This document shows positions 1-8,458 of a DNA stretch of 64,000 bases, one piece after another. The DNA is from an uncultured Pelagibacteraceae bacterium (GTDB lineage Bacteria > Pseudomonadota > Alphaproteobacteria > Pelagibacterales > Pelagibacteraceae), in contig CABYUV010000002.1 of assembly GCA_902522115.1 (NCBI GenBank), positions 1-64,000 on the forward strand. The letters run 5' to 3'. The translations under genes were made by a program, and so were the position numbers. Position 1 is the stretch's first letter; every line of letters begins with the position of its first letter. The notes below the pieces were generated by a model that had not been told where the DNA came from, searched no databases, and saw only the letters and a list, made by a program, of their open reading frames with translations.

Positions 1-2
1 AA

Positions 3-1262
3 GAAGTTTTATTAAAATTTGCTGAATTACTTAGAAAACATGGTGAAGAAAATTCAGTTTTAGAAAGTGTTGATACAGGTAAACTTATAACTGATTGTAT
101 TAATGAAGTTGCAAATGATGCCCCAATGCACTTTCAGTGGTATGGAGAATTAATTGATAAAGTATTTGGAAAAGTTGGTCCAACAGAACCATCTATTACA
201 AGTTTAATTGTTAAAGAACCAATTGGAGTTGTTGCTGGAATTGTTCCTTGGAACTTTCCTTTAATGATGGCAGTGTGGAAAATGGCACCAGCTCTTGCAG
301 CAGGTTGTTCGGTAATAATCAAACCAGCAGAGGACACTCCTCTTACCGCAATAAGAGTTGCTCAAATTGGAAAAGAAGCTGGCATACCAGATGGAGGTAA
401 AATGAAAATTGAACCTCATTATCAAAGAAGCTTATGCGCAGAACAAAAATGTGGTGAACAAGCTAACCAAGGACTTATAGCTTTGTGGACTAGTTCTACT
501 GCAAACTACGGTAACTTTGGCCCAGAATTAGCAATTTTCGATTTGCCATTTATTTTTAAATCTTTAGAGGATGCAAAAAGAATATCTGATGAATGGTTAG
601 CTGAAAGACAGTGTAAACTAGCTCTTGAGAATGCTGGTCACATTTGCCTTTCTGTATATTCAAGTGGAGGATTTAGACAGCTTGGAAATGCAACTAAACC
701 TGTTCATGAACCAGATGATATGAAAGGACTTAAATGGAGAACTACTAAAAGTCCAGTTGAGTTCATGCTAGTTAAAAATTGGGGTGCAACACCAACACCT
801 TATGACTGGAGTCAATTATACCAAGGTCTTCAATCAGGTGTAGTTGAAGGTCAGTATGTTGCTAGTCCATGGCAGCATGTAGCAAAACTTCATGAAGTTG
901 CGAAATATTTCACTGAGATCGGAGGAATGTGGTCTGGAAATATTTTAGCGATGGATGCTAAACAGTATAATGCTTTGACTGACCAACAAAGAAAATGGTT
1001 ACATGAAGCAGCTGATGCTTATGGAGAGAAAGTAAACGAGTTAGATAACGCTTGGATTAAAAATGGTGAAGATGCAATTAAAGCATCTGCTAAAGAGTGG
1101 TATGTACCAACAGAAGCGGAAATGACTAAGTGGAGAGCAGGTGCAATTGGTGCATGGCTAGACGCTAAGGGTACTTTTGAACCAGAGGTTGCTAAAAGAG
1201 TACTTCTAGAACAAGGTATGGATGGATTTGTAGCTCAGTTGGAAGCAGCTGGCGCTCTATAA
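3..1262 (+). CDS. Chimeric ORF: aldehyde dehydrogenase N-part fused in frame to TRAP binding protein DctP C-part (5' partial)
   Basis: The frame is open from the window edge, so the gene begins upstream; the ATG at 126 is internal. Up to about 395 it reads as a PuuC-like NAD-dependent aldehyde dehydrogenase: DTGK, WYGE, then the IVPWNFP and KPAEDTPL motifs of the cofactor domain, ending at EAGIPDG. From about 396 (GKMKIEPHY) it changes without a break into the rest of a TRAP-type DctP binding protein: FDLPFIF, the ligand-binding Arg region LKWRTTKSP, GVVEGQ, and a normal C-terminus. The product lacks the dehydrogenase catalytic Cys domain and lacks the DctP signal peptide and first lobe strand, so neither activity is expected. 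Intact dctM and dctQ follow. It is either a real deletion joining two adjacent genes or a misassembly; both halves are recognised with confidence, the cause is not. Confidence 0.85.
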   Translation, partial: EVLLKFAELLRKHGEENSVLESVDTGKLITDCINEVANDAPMHFQWYGELIDKVFGKVGPTEPSITSLIVKEPIGVVAGIVPWNFPLMMAVWKMAPALAAGCSVIIKPAEDTPLTAIRVAQIGKEAGIPDGGKMKIEPHYQRSLCAEQKCGEQANQGLIALWTSSTANYGNFGPELAIFDLPFIFKSLEDAKRISDEWLAERQCKLALENAGHICLSVYSSGGFRQLGNATKPVHEPDDMKGLKWRTTKSPVEFMLVKNWGATPTPYDWSQLYQGLQSGVVEGQYVASPWQHVAKLHEVAKYFTEIGGMWSGNILAMDAKQYNALTDQQRKWLHEAADAYGEKVNELDNAWIKNGEDAIKASAKEWYVPTEAEMTKWRAGAIGAWLDAKGTFEPEVAKRVLLEQGMDGFVAQLEAAGAL

Positions 1263-1282
1263 TTCGTTTAAGAAAAAATTGT

Positions 1283-1322
1283 GTAAAGACCGTTTAATTC
1301 TAAAGAATTAGGTGGTCTTTAC
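1283..1322 (+). promoter_or_regulatory. Long RNA hairpin between dctP and dctM
   Basis: GTAAAGACC (1283-1291) pairs with GGTCTTTAC (1314-1322). The stem continues inward through three G-T pairs and TAATTC/GAATTA to a four-base TAAA loop, 18 pairs in total. No T-run follows on the plus strand, so it is more likely an mRNA stabiliser or processing site protecting the binding-protein message than a classic terminator. It sits 20 nt after the dctP stop. Confidence 0.7.
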
Positions 1323-1351
1323 CTAAAACAAATCATAACTTATAAGTATTT

Positions 1352-2635
1352 ATGGAAAGTATTATTTTACTTGTAGTACTCCTTTTTCTAATTTTATTAG
1401 GTGCTCCAATTGGTTTTATATTAATACTGATTCCGTTTGTTTATATTCTTCTAACAGATGCTGTTCCTCTTGTTTTAATCCCTAGTCAAATGTTTACAGC
1501 CATTGACTCAGTTCCATTAACTGCAATCGCATTCTTCATGTTGACAGGTGAATTAATGACAAGTGCCACGATTACAGACCGGTTAGTAGCTTTGAGCAGG
1601 GCATTAATTGGACGTATACGAGGAGGATTAGCCCAAGTGAATGTTCTTGTGAGTATGTTTTTTGCTGGCATGAATGGTTCTGTAGTAGCTGATACAGCCA
1701 CAGTCGGAGCATTAGTTTTACCAGCAATGAAGAAAGCAGGTTATCCTGCTGCATTTTCTGCTGCGGTCACAGGGGTAAGTTCCACAATAGGGGGTATCAT
1801 TCCACCTAGTATCATGATGATTGTGCTTGCTAATGCAACTGAGATTTCAATTGCATCTTTATTTGCAGCTGGAATTATTCCAGGAATCTTGATTGGTGTT
1901 GTAATAATGTTAATCAACCATTATTTCGCAGTTAAATATAACTTTGAAAGAAGTGATGATCCGTTTTCAGTACGTCGAGCAGGAAAAGAATTATATAGAT
2001 CCTCATTTGCCCTTTTAATACCTTTAGTTTTAGTAGGTTCAGTTATGGGTGGGGTAGCATCAGTTGTTGAGGCTGGAGCTATTACGGCTTTGGTTGCGTT
2101 ATTTACAGGAGTGTTTGTTTATCGAACTATTAAATGGAAAGATTGTACAGGCGCTTTTCGTCGAGCATTTCGTAATTCAGCAATGGTTTTTATTATAATA
2201 GCTGCTTCAGGACCTTTCAGTTGGTTGCTTACATCTCTTGGTGCAATAGGTGATCTTGAAACTTGGCTTTTAGGTTTAGCAGATTCCCCTATATTATTTA
2301 TTTTAGCTTTAATACTATTCATTTTTCTTCTTGGAACAGTAATGGACTCCGCAGTTAATATTATCATTGTTGGTCCAGTATTAGTAAATGTTATGTCTCA
2401 AGCTGGATTTCCTGAAGTACAAGCGGCTATGGTCGTAATAGTTGGCTTCTTGATAGGATCAGTAACTCCTCCTGTTGGTGTTGCCTACTTTACCTCAGCA
2501 ACAATTGCACAAGTCCGTCTTGAAAAGGTTGCTATAGCGTTAATTCCTTATCTCGTTGGATTATTTTTACTTTTATTTTTTATTCTTATTGTACCAGAGT
2601 TAACAATGTTTCTTCCAAACTTATTGAGCAATTAA
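1352..2635 (+). CDS. dctM: TRAP transporter large permease subunit DctM
   Basis: The 427-residue length is typical of DctM, the 12-TM channel subunit of Na+-driven TRAP uptake systems in the inner membrane. The protein is almost wholly hydrophobic. It carries family signatures: FFMLTGELM near residue 60, SMFFAGMNGSVVADTATVGALVLPAM near 100-125, the IGGIIPPSIMMI loop and a matching VGSVTPPVGVAYF repeat near the C-terminus (two inverted halves). It follows the damaged dctP after a 90-nt gap holding a strong hairpin, and precedes dctQ by 4 nt. The substrate cannot be read from this subunit, but the DctP part resembles the mannitol/keto-acid class. With the binding protein broken, the permease may be orphaned in this genotype. 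Confidence 0.9.
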   Translation: MESIILLVVLLFLILLGAPIGFILILIPFVYILLTDAVPLVLIPSQMFTAIDSVPLTAIAFFMLTGELMTSATITDRLVALSRALIGRIRGGLAQVNVLVSMFFAGMNGSVVADTATVGALVLPAMKKAGYPAAFSAAVTGVSSTIGGIIPPSIMMIVLANATEISIASLFAAGIIPGILIGVVIMLINHYFAVKYNFERSDDPFSVRRAGKELYRSSFALLIPLVLVGSVMGGVASVVEAGAITALVALFTGVFVYRTIKWKDCTGAFRRAFRNSAMVFIIIAASGPFSWLLTSLGAIGDLETWLLGLADSPILFILALILFIFLLGTVMDSAVNIIIVGPVLVNVMSQAGFPEVQAAMVVIVGFLIGSVTPPVGVAYFTSATIAQVRLEKVAIALIPYLVGLFLLLFFILIVPELTMFLPNLLSN

Positions 2636-2639
2636 TGAA

Positions 2640-3149
2640 ATGATAAGATTTTTAAACAGTATTGATCGTTTTATTCACCGTACGTTGGAAGCTATGTGCT
2701 CACTCTTGTTGGCTGCAATGGTTGGTTTTACTCTTTACAATGTTACAATGCGATATGTCTTTAATAACCCTCCTGTTTGGGGAGATTTGCTAACAGTATT
2801 AAGTAATATTTGGTTGATGTTTATTGCACTTTCTCTTACAGCAAGAGACAATGAACACGTAGCATTAAATTTAATTTATGAAAAATTACCAGAGAGAGTT
2901 TCATTATACATACGCCAGTTCTGGAAAATTATGATTATGATAATTGGTGTAGTCTTAATAATTTATGGAATTGAACTTGTAGAGGGTATGCGAGGAAAGT
3001 ATTGGGAAATGTGGTATTTAGAAATTAGCATGCAAGGTATTGAGTTCAAACCGAATTATATGCCCAAAAAATATGCAGTTGCTATCCTACCTTTAGCTGG
3101 ATTTTTAACTACCATTGGTGCTGCCATTGGTTTTATAAAGAAGGTCTAA
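2640..3149 (+). CDS. dctQ: TRAP transporter small permease subunit DctQ
   Basis: This 169-residue protein has four predicted membrane segments (about 15-38, 48-70, 95-117 and 142-165). It carries the DctQ hallmark of an N-terminal helix followed by RYVFNNPPVWGDLL, and a charged loop TARDNEHVALNL. DctQ forms a membrane complex with DctM and is needed for uptake. The start lies 4 nt after the dctM stop, so translation is probably coupled. Placing the small subunit after the large one (P-M-Q) is less common than P-Q-M. It ends 20 nt before the convergent tauC stop, with no hairpin between them. Confidence 0.9.
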   Translation: MIRFLNSIDRFIHRTLEAMCSLLLAAMVGFTLYNVTMRYVFNNPPVWGDLLTVLSNIWLMFIALSLTARDNEHVALNLIYEKLPERVSLYIRQFWKIMIMIIGVVLIIYGIELVEGMRGKYWEMWYLEISMQGIEFKPNYMPKKYAVAILPLAGFLTTIGAAIGFIKKV

Positions 3150-3169
3150 TCTTATTATAATGTTTCCTA

Positions 3170-5095
3170 TTAACCTTTGCCTCTCCAAGGAATAGTTTTA
3201 TCTATTATTTTTCTTAATGTAATATCAAATAAAAGACCTAGTAGACCCATAATAATTATCGTTATCCAAATAACTTCCCACTGGAAGTATTTTTTTGCAA
3301 CATTTTCAACAAAACCAATACCAGTCGTACCTGCTAGAAACTCTGCAGCAACAAGTGTTCCCCAACACATACCAACAGCAACTCTAATTCCTGTAAGAAT
3401 TTCAGGAAGTGAATTTGGGAAAATTACATGTCTTAAAATTTGTTTTTTAGTAGCCCCTAATGAGTGTGCTGCATGGATTTTTGAGAGTTGTGTTCCTGAA
3501 GCACCGGCTCTTGCAGAAATAATCATAATAGATAACGAGACCATAAATAATAAAAACACTTTTCCAGAGTTATCAATTCCAAGCACAGAAATAATTAAAG
3601 GTGCCCATGCAAGAGGAGGGACCGGTCTATAAAGTTCAATTAACGGATCAAAGAAACCTTTGGCAAATCTGTTTAGACCCATAAATAATCCCAATGGAAC
3701 ACCAATAATAATTCCAAAAACTAATCCTAAAAACACCCTCATAAATGAGTCCCAGATATGTCCGTACGGAACGGGAACTTTCAGTAATTTAAAGTCACCT
3801 GTTACAAATTTTAAAACATTACTTTTAAAGTTTTCTTTTACAATCCCATCTTTTGTATGAACTGGATATTCACCAGGCAATATATCTGCTATCCAATCTG
3901 GTAAAATGAAGCCTATCATTTTACTGACATCAACCATTTCAATCCATAAAAGAGGAACATTTTTGTATCCAACACTTGGTTTTGATAGTTCCACAAATTT
4001 ATTAAATGTATCAGATGGTTTAGGCAGCCATCTACCTGAACCTTGCTCAGAACAAGTTGCTCCACTTGCTACAATTGTTCCTGAAGGAAACAAAAGGATA
4101 TCAATTAATCTTAATCCACCTTGTTCTTTTTTTTGCAATTCATCAAACTCTAAGATGGCTTCTTGCATTTCGTTTAATGCATTAGGAGGATAAATGCTTG
4201 CAAATTCTATTCTTCTTGCAATTTTAACGATATTTTTTGCATAGTCAGATGCTATCTCTTCACTATCATTTAAACTTTTTCTATAAGCTTTAATATCATC
4301 TTTTAATTGTTTTATTGTGCTTTTGAATAATGGATTGTGATTTCTTAATTTAAAAAACTTATCATTTATTAAACTTAGTTCTTTTGCCGCTGCATGAAAT
4401 TTTAAACCTTTAATAGTCTGAGGAGCAGTTGGTATCTCAATAGTGTTTTCTATTGAACCACTCCCAGAGTCTATTGTGACAATTCCCCAACCACCTTGTT
4501 CATCAACAAGTTTTTGTCTTTCAATTTTTTGAGCGTCTGTTTCAAAAGGATAATTTTCCTTTTGAAAATTAATACTGAGTTGCTTTATTTGCTCAGTCAT
4601 TTCTTGAATTTTTATTTTGGTATCTATTTCTATTAATTCTTCACTTGTTAACAATGGAATTAATTTAGAGGTTCTATCAATATAACTTACAAGGATTTTT
4701 TTTTGTTGATCGTTTAGATCTGTGGATCCTTTAATTTCATTTGCAATTTTTATAAGATTTTTATTTTCAATTTTTATAATTGAAGTACTTTTGAACTCTC
4801 TCTCCTCAATAGGAAATTGATATTTTAAGCCTAATAATGATTCATTTATTTTAGCAACTTGACACAATTCATTTGCAGATTTTGGATAAAAACCTCTTGC
4901 TATATCCCATGAATAATAAAGCCACAGCATTAATATTGCACTACTACCAACAATTACCCAGTGCGTTCCTCCTTTAGATCTTTCTGGATTACCAAATACA
5001 GCATCAACTTTTTCAGTTTTAATTAATCTTCTTCCATAAAGAATGCATCCAATAATAGATACTACAATTAGTATTGTTACAATTTGGGTTAGCAT
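3170..5095 (-). CDS. tauC: Taurine-type ABC transporter permease with very large periplasmic insert
   Basis: At 641 residues this is more than twice a normal TauC/SsuC permease (about 250-280). TM1 (about 4-20) and TM2 (about 46-63) are followed by a roughly 375-residue hydrophilic region rich in helix and coiled-coil-like stretches. A standard binding-protein-dependent permease domain then starts near residue 450, with the EAA loop (HSLGATKKQILRHVIFP, about 543-559) that docks on the ATPase. It is the third gene of a minus-strand tauA-tauB-tauC operon, overlapping tauB by 1 nt. The insert is presumably periplasmic and might assist binding-protein capture; that is inference. Taurine as substrate is inferred from TauA/B similarity and the adjacent aminotransferase/Ald pair. 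Confidence 0.85.
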   Translation of the reverse strand: MLTQIVTILIVVSIIGCILYGRRLIKTEKVDAVFGNPERSKGGTHWVIVGSSAILMLWLYYSWDIARGFYPKSANELCQVAKINESLLGLKYQFPIEEREFKSTSIIKIENKNLIKIANEIKGSTDLNDQQKKILVSYIDRTSKLIPLLTSEELIEIDTKIKIQEMTEQIKQLSINFQKENYPFETDAQKIERQKLVDEQGGWGIVTIDSGSGSIENTIEIPTAPQTIKGLKFHAAAKELSLINDKFFKLRNHNPLFKSTIKQLKDDIKAYRKSLNDSEEIASDYAKNIVKIARRIEFASIYPPNALNEMQEAILEFDELQKKEQGGLRLIDILLFPSGTIVASGATCSEQGSGRWLPKPSDTFNKFVELSKPSVGYKNVPLLWIEMVDVSKMIGFILPDWIADILPGEYPVHTKDGIVKENFKSNVLKFVTGDFKLLKVPVPYGHIWDSFMRVFLGLVFGIIIGVPLGLFMGLNRFAKGFFDPLIELYRPVPPLAWAPLIISVLGIDNSGKVFLLFMVSLSIMIISARAGASGTQLSKIHAAHSLGATKKQILRHVIFPNSLPEILTGIRVAVGMCWGTLVAAEFLAGTTGIGFVENVAKKYFQWEVIWITIIIMGLLGLLFDITLRKIIDKTIPWRGKG

Positions 5096-5892
5096 TAATT
5101 ATCTTTTCCCATTATTTCTTCTTCCATGTTCCAGATCATGGATAAAATTTCTTCTCTAGTAGATGAAAATTCTTTATTTTTTTTAATTTCTCTTAAATCT
5201 TGTGTAAGACCCATTTCTGCAAATGGAAGATTGTATTCTTTATGTATTCTTCCTGGTCTTGGTGCCATAACATATAATCTTTCACCAAGTAAGAGAGCTT
5301 CTTCCACGGAGTGAGTAATTAAAATAATAGTTTTTCCGGTTTCTTTCCAAATTTTTAAAACTAATGACTGCATCTTTTCTCTTGTTAATGCATCTAAAGC
5401 CCCTAATGGCTCATCCATTAAAATTAGATCAGGATCATTTATTAAACATCTTGCAAGAGCAACTCTTTGCTGCATACCACCTGACAATTGATAAGTAGGA
5501 GTGTTACCAAATCCTTTCAAACCAACTATATCTAACCATTCCTCAACTTTATTAGCTGTAACTTCAGGATCTTCTTTTTTCATCCTAAGTCCAAAATTTA
5601 CATTCTCAGCTACTGTTAACCATTCAAACAAAGCACCTTGTTGAAATACCATTCCTCTTTCAACACCAGGCCCATCAATTTCATTATTATTTAATATAAT
5701 TTTTCCTGAAGTAGGTCTTAAAAATCCGGCAGTAATGTTCAGTAAAGTTGTTTTTCCGCAACCAGAAGGACCAAGAACTGTAAGCAACTCCCCTTTTTTT
5801 AAAGTAAAACTTACATCCTTAAGCGCATGAACTGTTTCTCCTTTTGGAGTTTTAAAAATCATATTTAGATTTTGAGAAACAAGATCACTCAT
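5095..5892 (-). CDS. tauB: Taurine-type ABC transporter ATP-binding protein
   Basis: This is a 265-residue ATPase of the nitrate/sulfonate/taurine ABC family. It shows a complete set of motifs: Walker A GPSGCGKTT (about 41-49), Q-loop VFQQGALFEW, signature LSGGMQQRVALAR, Walker B LILMDEPLGALD, and H-loop LITHSVEEA. It energises import through the TauC-like permease. It lies between tauA and tauC; the stop shares one nucleotide with the tauC start codon, while an 86-nt gap with a terminator hairpin separates it from tauA. That layout should lower permease/ATPase expression relative to the binding protein. Confidence 0.93.
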   Translation of the reverse strand: MSDLVSQNLNMIFKTPKGETVHALKDVSFTLKKGELLTVLGPSGCGKTTLLNITAGFLRPTSGKIILNNNEIDGPGVERGMVFQQGALFEWLTVAENVNFGLRMKKEDPEVTANKVEEWLDIVGLKGFGNTPTYQLSGGMQQRVALARCLINDPDLILMDEPLGALDALTREKMQSLVLKIWKETGKTIILITHSVEEALLLGERLYVMAPRPGRIHKEYNLPFAEMGLTQDLREIKKNKEFSSTREEILSMIWNMEEEIMGKDN

Positions 5893-5917
5893 AGTGCCCT
5901 TATATTTGAAATTTTTT

Positions 5918-5956
5918 AAAAAAAATAGGCACTAATTATTAAATCAGTGCCTATTT
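5918..5956 (-). terminator. Attenuating terminator between tauA and tauB
   Basis: There is a perfect 11-bp stem, AAATAGGCACT (5923-5933) with AGTGCCTATTT (5946-5956), and a 12-nt loop. Read on the minus strand, the stem runs straight into a U-tract (A8 on plus, 5918-5925). It begins 22 nt after the tauA stop and sits before the tauB start. It is a textbook intrinsic terminator, likely leaky so that tauB and tauC are read at a reduced level. Confidence 0.8.
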
Positions 5957-5978
5957 AAAAAGTTTTAAACCTTTAAAA

Positions 5979-6920
5979 TTATAAAGGTAAGAAACTTGTA
6001 TCTACGTTTCCTTTTGGTGTTCCCATTCCATCCAAGAAACCAGCTAGATTACCACTCTCCATAGATTTTTTAGTTTCTTCAGGAGTTAAGAATTTAAATC
6101 CATCTAAAGTACCCTTCATTTTTGATACCTCCATCGCAGATGCTTTAGACATAGAATTCATATCGCTTTTACCCGAATTATATCTTGCATTAGCTTCATG
6201 AGTAACTTCAACAAAAGTTCTTACCATACCTGGATTTTCATTCATAAACTTATTAGTTACAGAAGTAATATCTATACCTAGAATACCTCCAGCTCTAGCT
6301 TCCTCAACTGAAATTAATCTTGAACCAACTTCTGTAGCTGCTGCAATTGAATTACCACCAAATAAACATGCCATTGCAACATCACCACTTACTAAAGCTG
6401 CAGCTCCATCTTCTGGAACCATATCAATAACAGTCATTTTGCTTGGATCGGCACCAACAATTTCCATACTTGCAGTAAAAACATAATCAGCCATAGTACC
6501 TAATGGCACTGCAACTTTTTTACCCTCTAATTCACTAGCGTTTGCTTTTGTAATTCCAGAAGCATTAGATGTAACACATGTAGTTCCACCCATTCCGTAT
6601 TCCATTGCAATATCAATTAGTTTGATAGGTGCATTAGATTTTACAGCGTTGATAAAAGGCACTAAACCTTGTGAGTAAGAAATGTCAATATCTCCTGCTA
6701 GCATGGCCTCTGTCATTTCCACACCAGTATTGAAGCTTGTCCACTTGACTGGAACTCCTAAAGCTTTTGAGTAATTTTTCTTCATCATGTCCTCTAGGTT
6801 TGGACTTGGCCATTCTAGAAAGTATGCAACTCTAACCTCATTTGCAGCTGAATTAGCAACTGAAATTGATAGGTTAAGTGCAAAAATAGATCCTAGAATA
6901 AAACTTAGTATTTTTTTCAT
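5979..6920 (-). CDS. tauA: Taurine-type ABC transporter periplasmic binding protein
   Basis: This 313-residue binding protein has a signal peptide (KK, hydrophobic core to about residue 20, cleavage near ANS-AA). The mature part begins VRVAYFLEWPSP and has the TauA/SsuA family two-lobe pattern: W-TSFNTGVEMTEAMLAGDIDISYSQG, then GKKVAVPLGTMADY and DGAAALVSGDVAMACLFGG. It delivers substrate to the TauBC permease. It is the first gene of the minus-strand operon and is divergent from the aminotransferase gene; the 182-nt gap holds both promoters. Taurine is the best guess. Other small sulfonates or amines cannot be excluded from the sequence alone. Confidence 0.88.
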   Translation of the reverse strand: MKKILSFILGSIFALNLSISVANSAANEVRVAYFLEWPSPNLEDMMKKNYSKALGVPVKWTSFNTGVEMTEAMLAGDIDISYSQGLVPFINAVKSNAPIKLIDIAMEYGMGGTTCVTSNASGITKANASELEGKKVAVPLGTMADYVFTASMEIVGADPSKMTVIDMVPEDGAAALVSGDVAMACLFGGNSIAAATEVGSRLISVEEARAGGILGIDITSVTNKFMNENPGMVRTFVEVTHEANARYNSGKSDMNSMSKASAMEVSKMKGTLDGFKFLTPEETKKSMESGNLAGFLDGMGTPKGNVDTSFLPL

Positions 6921-7102
6921 TTATTCCCCTATGTTTAATTAATTAAATTATCGATATTTAAATTCAAATTGTGCCCGAAGTAAAACAAAAAAGAAAACTT
7001 ATACAATCACTGGTTGTGTCAATAATGTGGTAGTTAATCCATTTATTTTAGTCTAAAGAGGCCTTAAGATTAATTTTAAAATATATTTAGAAAGTAATTT
7101 TT
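6921..7102. promoter_or_regulatory. Divergent control region between tauA and the aminotransferase operon
   Basis: This 182-nt AT-rich gap between head-to-head genes must hold both promoters. I see no convincing sigma70 pair. CAATCACTGGTTG near 7003 is a short imperfect dyad that could be an operator, but I recognise no known regulator site, and no regulator gene lies next to the block. Confidence 0.35.
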
Positions 7103-8449
7103 ATGAGCACACAAAATAAAACAGCAATACCAAATTCTTTGAATGAACATTGGATGCCATTCACATCTAACAAGGATTTTAAAGAGAACCCAAGATTAAT
7201 TGTTGAAGCAAAAGGTGTGTATTTAAAAAACCATCAAGGACAAACTCAAATCGATGCAAGTTCAGGATTATTTTGTAATCCTTTAGGTCATGGTAGAGAA
7301 GAAATTATTGAGGCAATAACAAATCAATTAAAAACATTAGATTATTGTCAACCTTTCCAACAAGGATTTGGTGGATCATTTGAATTAGCTACAAGAATTT
7401 CAAAACATACGCCAGGTAATTTAAATAGAATGTTTTATACTATTTGTGGTTCAACAGCTGTTGAAACTGCAATTAAAATTGCAATTGCTTACCATAGAGC
7501 AAGAGGAGATAGTCAAAGATTTAGATTTGTTGGTAGAGAAAGAGGATACCACGGAATGAATATTGGAGCGACTTCTGTTGGAGGTATGGTTAACAACGTT
7601 AAAACTTTTGCAAGTGTTTTAATGCCAGGTGTTGTTCATATGAGGCATACACATTTACCAGAGCATAAATTTGTAAGTGGTCAACCAGAAACAGGTGTAG
7701 AGCTAGCAGAAGATTTAGAAAGAATTTGTATGAACTTTGGCGCTGAGAATATTGCAGCTTGTATTGTAGAACCTATTGCAGGATCAACAGGAACATTGGT
7801 ACCACCAAAAGGATACTTACAAAGATTAAGAGAGATTTGTGATAAACATGGAATACTTTTAATTTTTGATGAAGTAATTACAGGCTGGGGAAGAACTGGT
7901 TCGCCATTTGCATCACAAGAGTATGGAGTAACTCCAGATATGATGACAATGGCAAAAGCTACCACTAACGGTATTAGTCCAATGGGAGTAGTTGCTTGTA
8001 AGGAGGATATTTATGATGCTATTGCTGAAAATGCTCCAAAAGGAACTATAGAATTATTTCATGGGTATACTTATTCAGGTATTCCAATTTCAGTAGCTGC
8101 TGGATTAGCAGTACAAGATATTATTGAAAAAGATGATATTTTTAATAGAGCTAAAAATTTATCACCTTATTTCCAAGAGGGTTTAATGTCTTTAAAAGAT
8201 ATCGATGTCGTTGACAACATTAGAGGGTACGGAATGATGGGTGGTATTGATATTGTTATGGACAAAAAACCAGGTGCAGCAGGATTAACTTGCTTCAAAC
8301 ATTGTTACGAAGCTGGAGTTAATTTTAAAGCTACTGGAGATTGTTTAATTATTGCCCCAATGTTTATTTGTGAGAAAAAACACATAGATGAGATAATTGA
8401 AAAGCTTCGAACCGGGATAACAAATTACTCAAAAAGTAAAAAGAATTAA
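7103..8449 (+). CDS. Class III aminotransferase, probably taurine/omega-amino acid:pyruvate aminotransferase
   Basis: This is a 448-residue PLP-dependent class III aminotransferase. Visible motifs are EHWMPFTS at the N-terminus, GSTAVETAIKIA, RGYHGMNIGATSVGG (PLP ring/phosphate contacts), LLIFDEVITGWGRTG (the Asp that binds the pyridine nitrogen) and the PLP-binding Lys285 in AKATTNG. The family moves an amino group from an omega-amine (taurine, beta-alanine and similar) to pyruvate, giving alanine. The gene is divergent from tauABC and 9 nt upstream of ald, which would regenerate pyruvate from alanine; this is the classic Tpa-Ald pairing. No sulfoacetaldehyde acetyltransferase (xsc) gene is present in the window, so the aldehyde product's fate is open. 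Confidence 0.85.
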   Translation: MSTQNKTAIPNSLNEHWMPFTSNKDFKENPRLIVEAKGVYLKNHQGQTQIDASSGLFCNPLGHGREEIIEAITNQLKTLDYCQPFQQGFGGSFELATRISKHTPGNLNRMFYTICGSTAVETAIKIAIAYHRARGDSQRFRFVGRERGYHGMNIGATSVGGMVNNVKTFASVLMPGVVHMRHTHLPEHKFVSGQPETGVELAEDLERICMNFGAENIAACIVEPIAGSTGTLVPPKGYLQRLREICDKHGILLIFDEVITGWGRTGSPFASQEYGVTPDMMTMAKATTNGISPMGVVACKEDIYDAIAENAPKGTIELFHGYTYSGIPISVAAGLAVQDIIEKDDIFNRAKNLSPYFQEGLMSLKDIDVVDNIRGYGMMGGIDIVMDKKPGAAGLTCFKHCYEAGVNFKATGDCLIIAPMFICEKKHIDEIIEKLRTGITNYSKSKKN

Positions 8450-8458
8450 TTTTCATAT

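Noticed and set aside
126-337. ATG at 126 as the start of a free-standing gene
   Set aside because: The frame is open and codes dehydrogenase sequence back to the window edge, so this Met is internal.
3177-4193. Open frames opposite tauC and similar antisense ORFs (for example 7681-7965, 13185-13424, 41319-41654, 63140-63673)
   Set aside because: They lie wholly inside well-supported genes, show no domain or signal logic and have compositions expected of complementary frames.
6921-7102. Riboswitch or known regulator site in the tauA/aminotransferase gap
   Set aside because: No conserved riboswitch core or recognised operator could be traced by eye.
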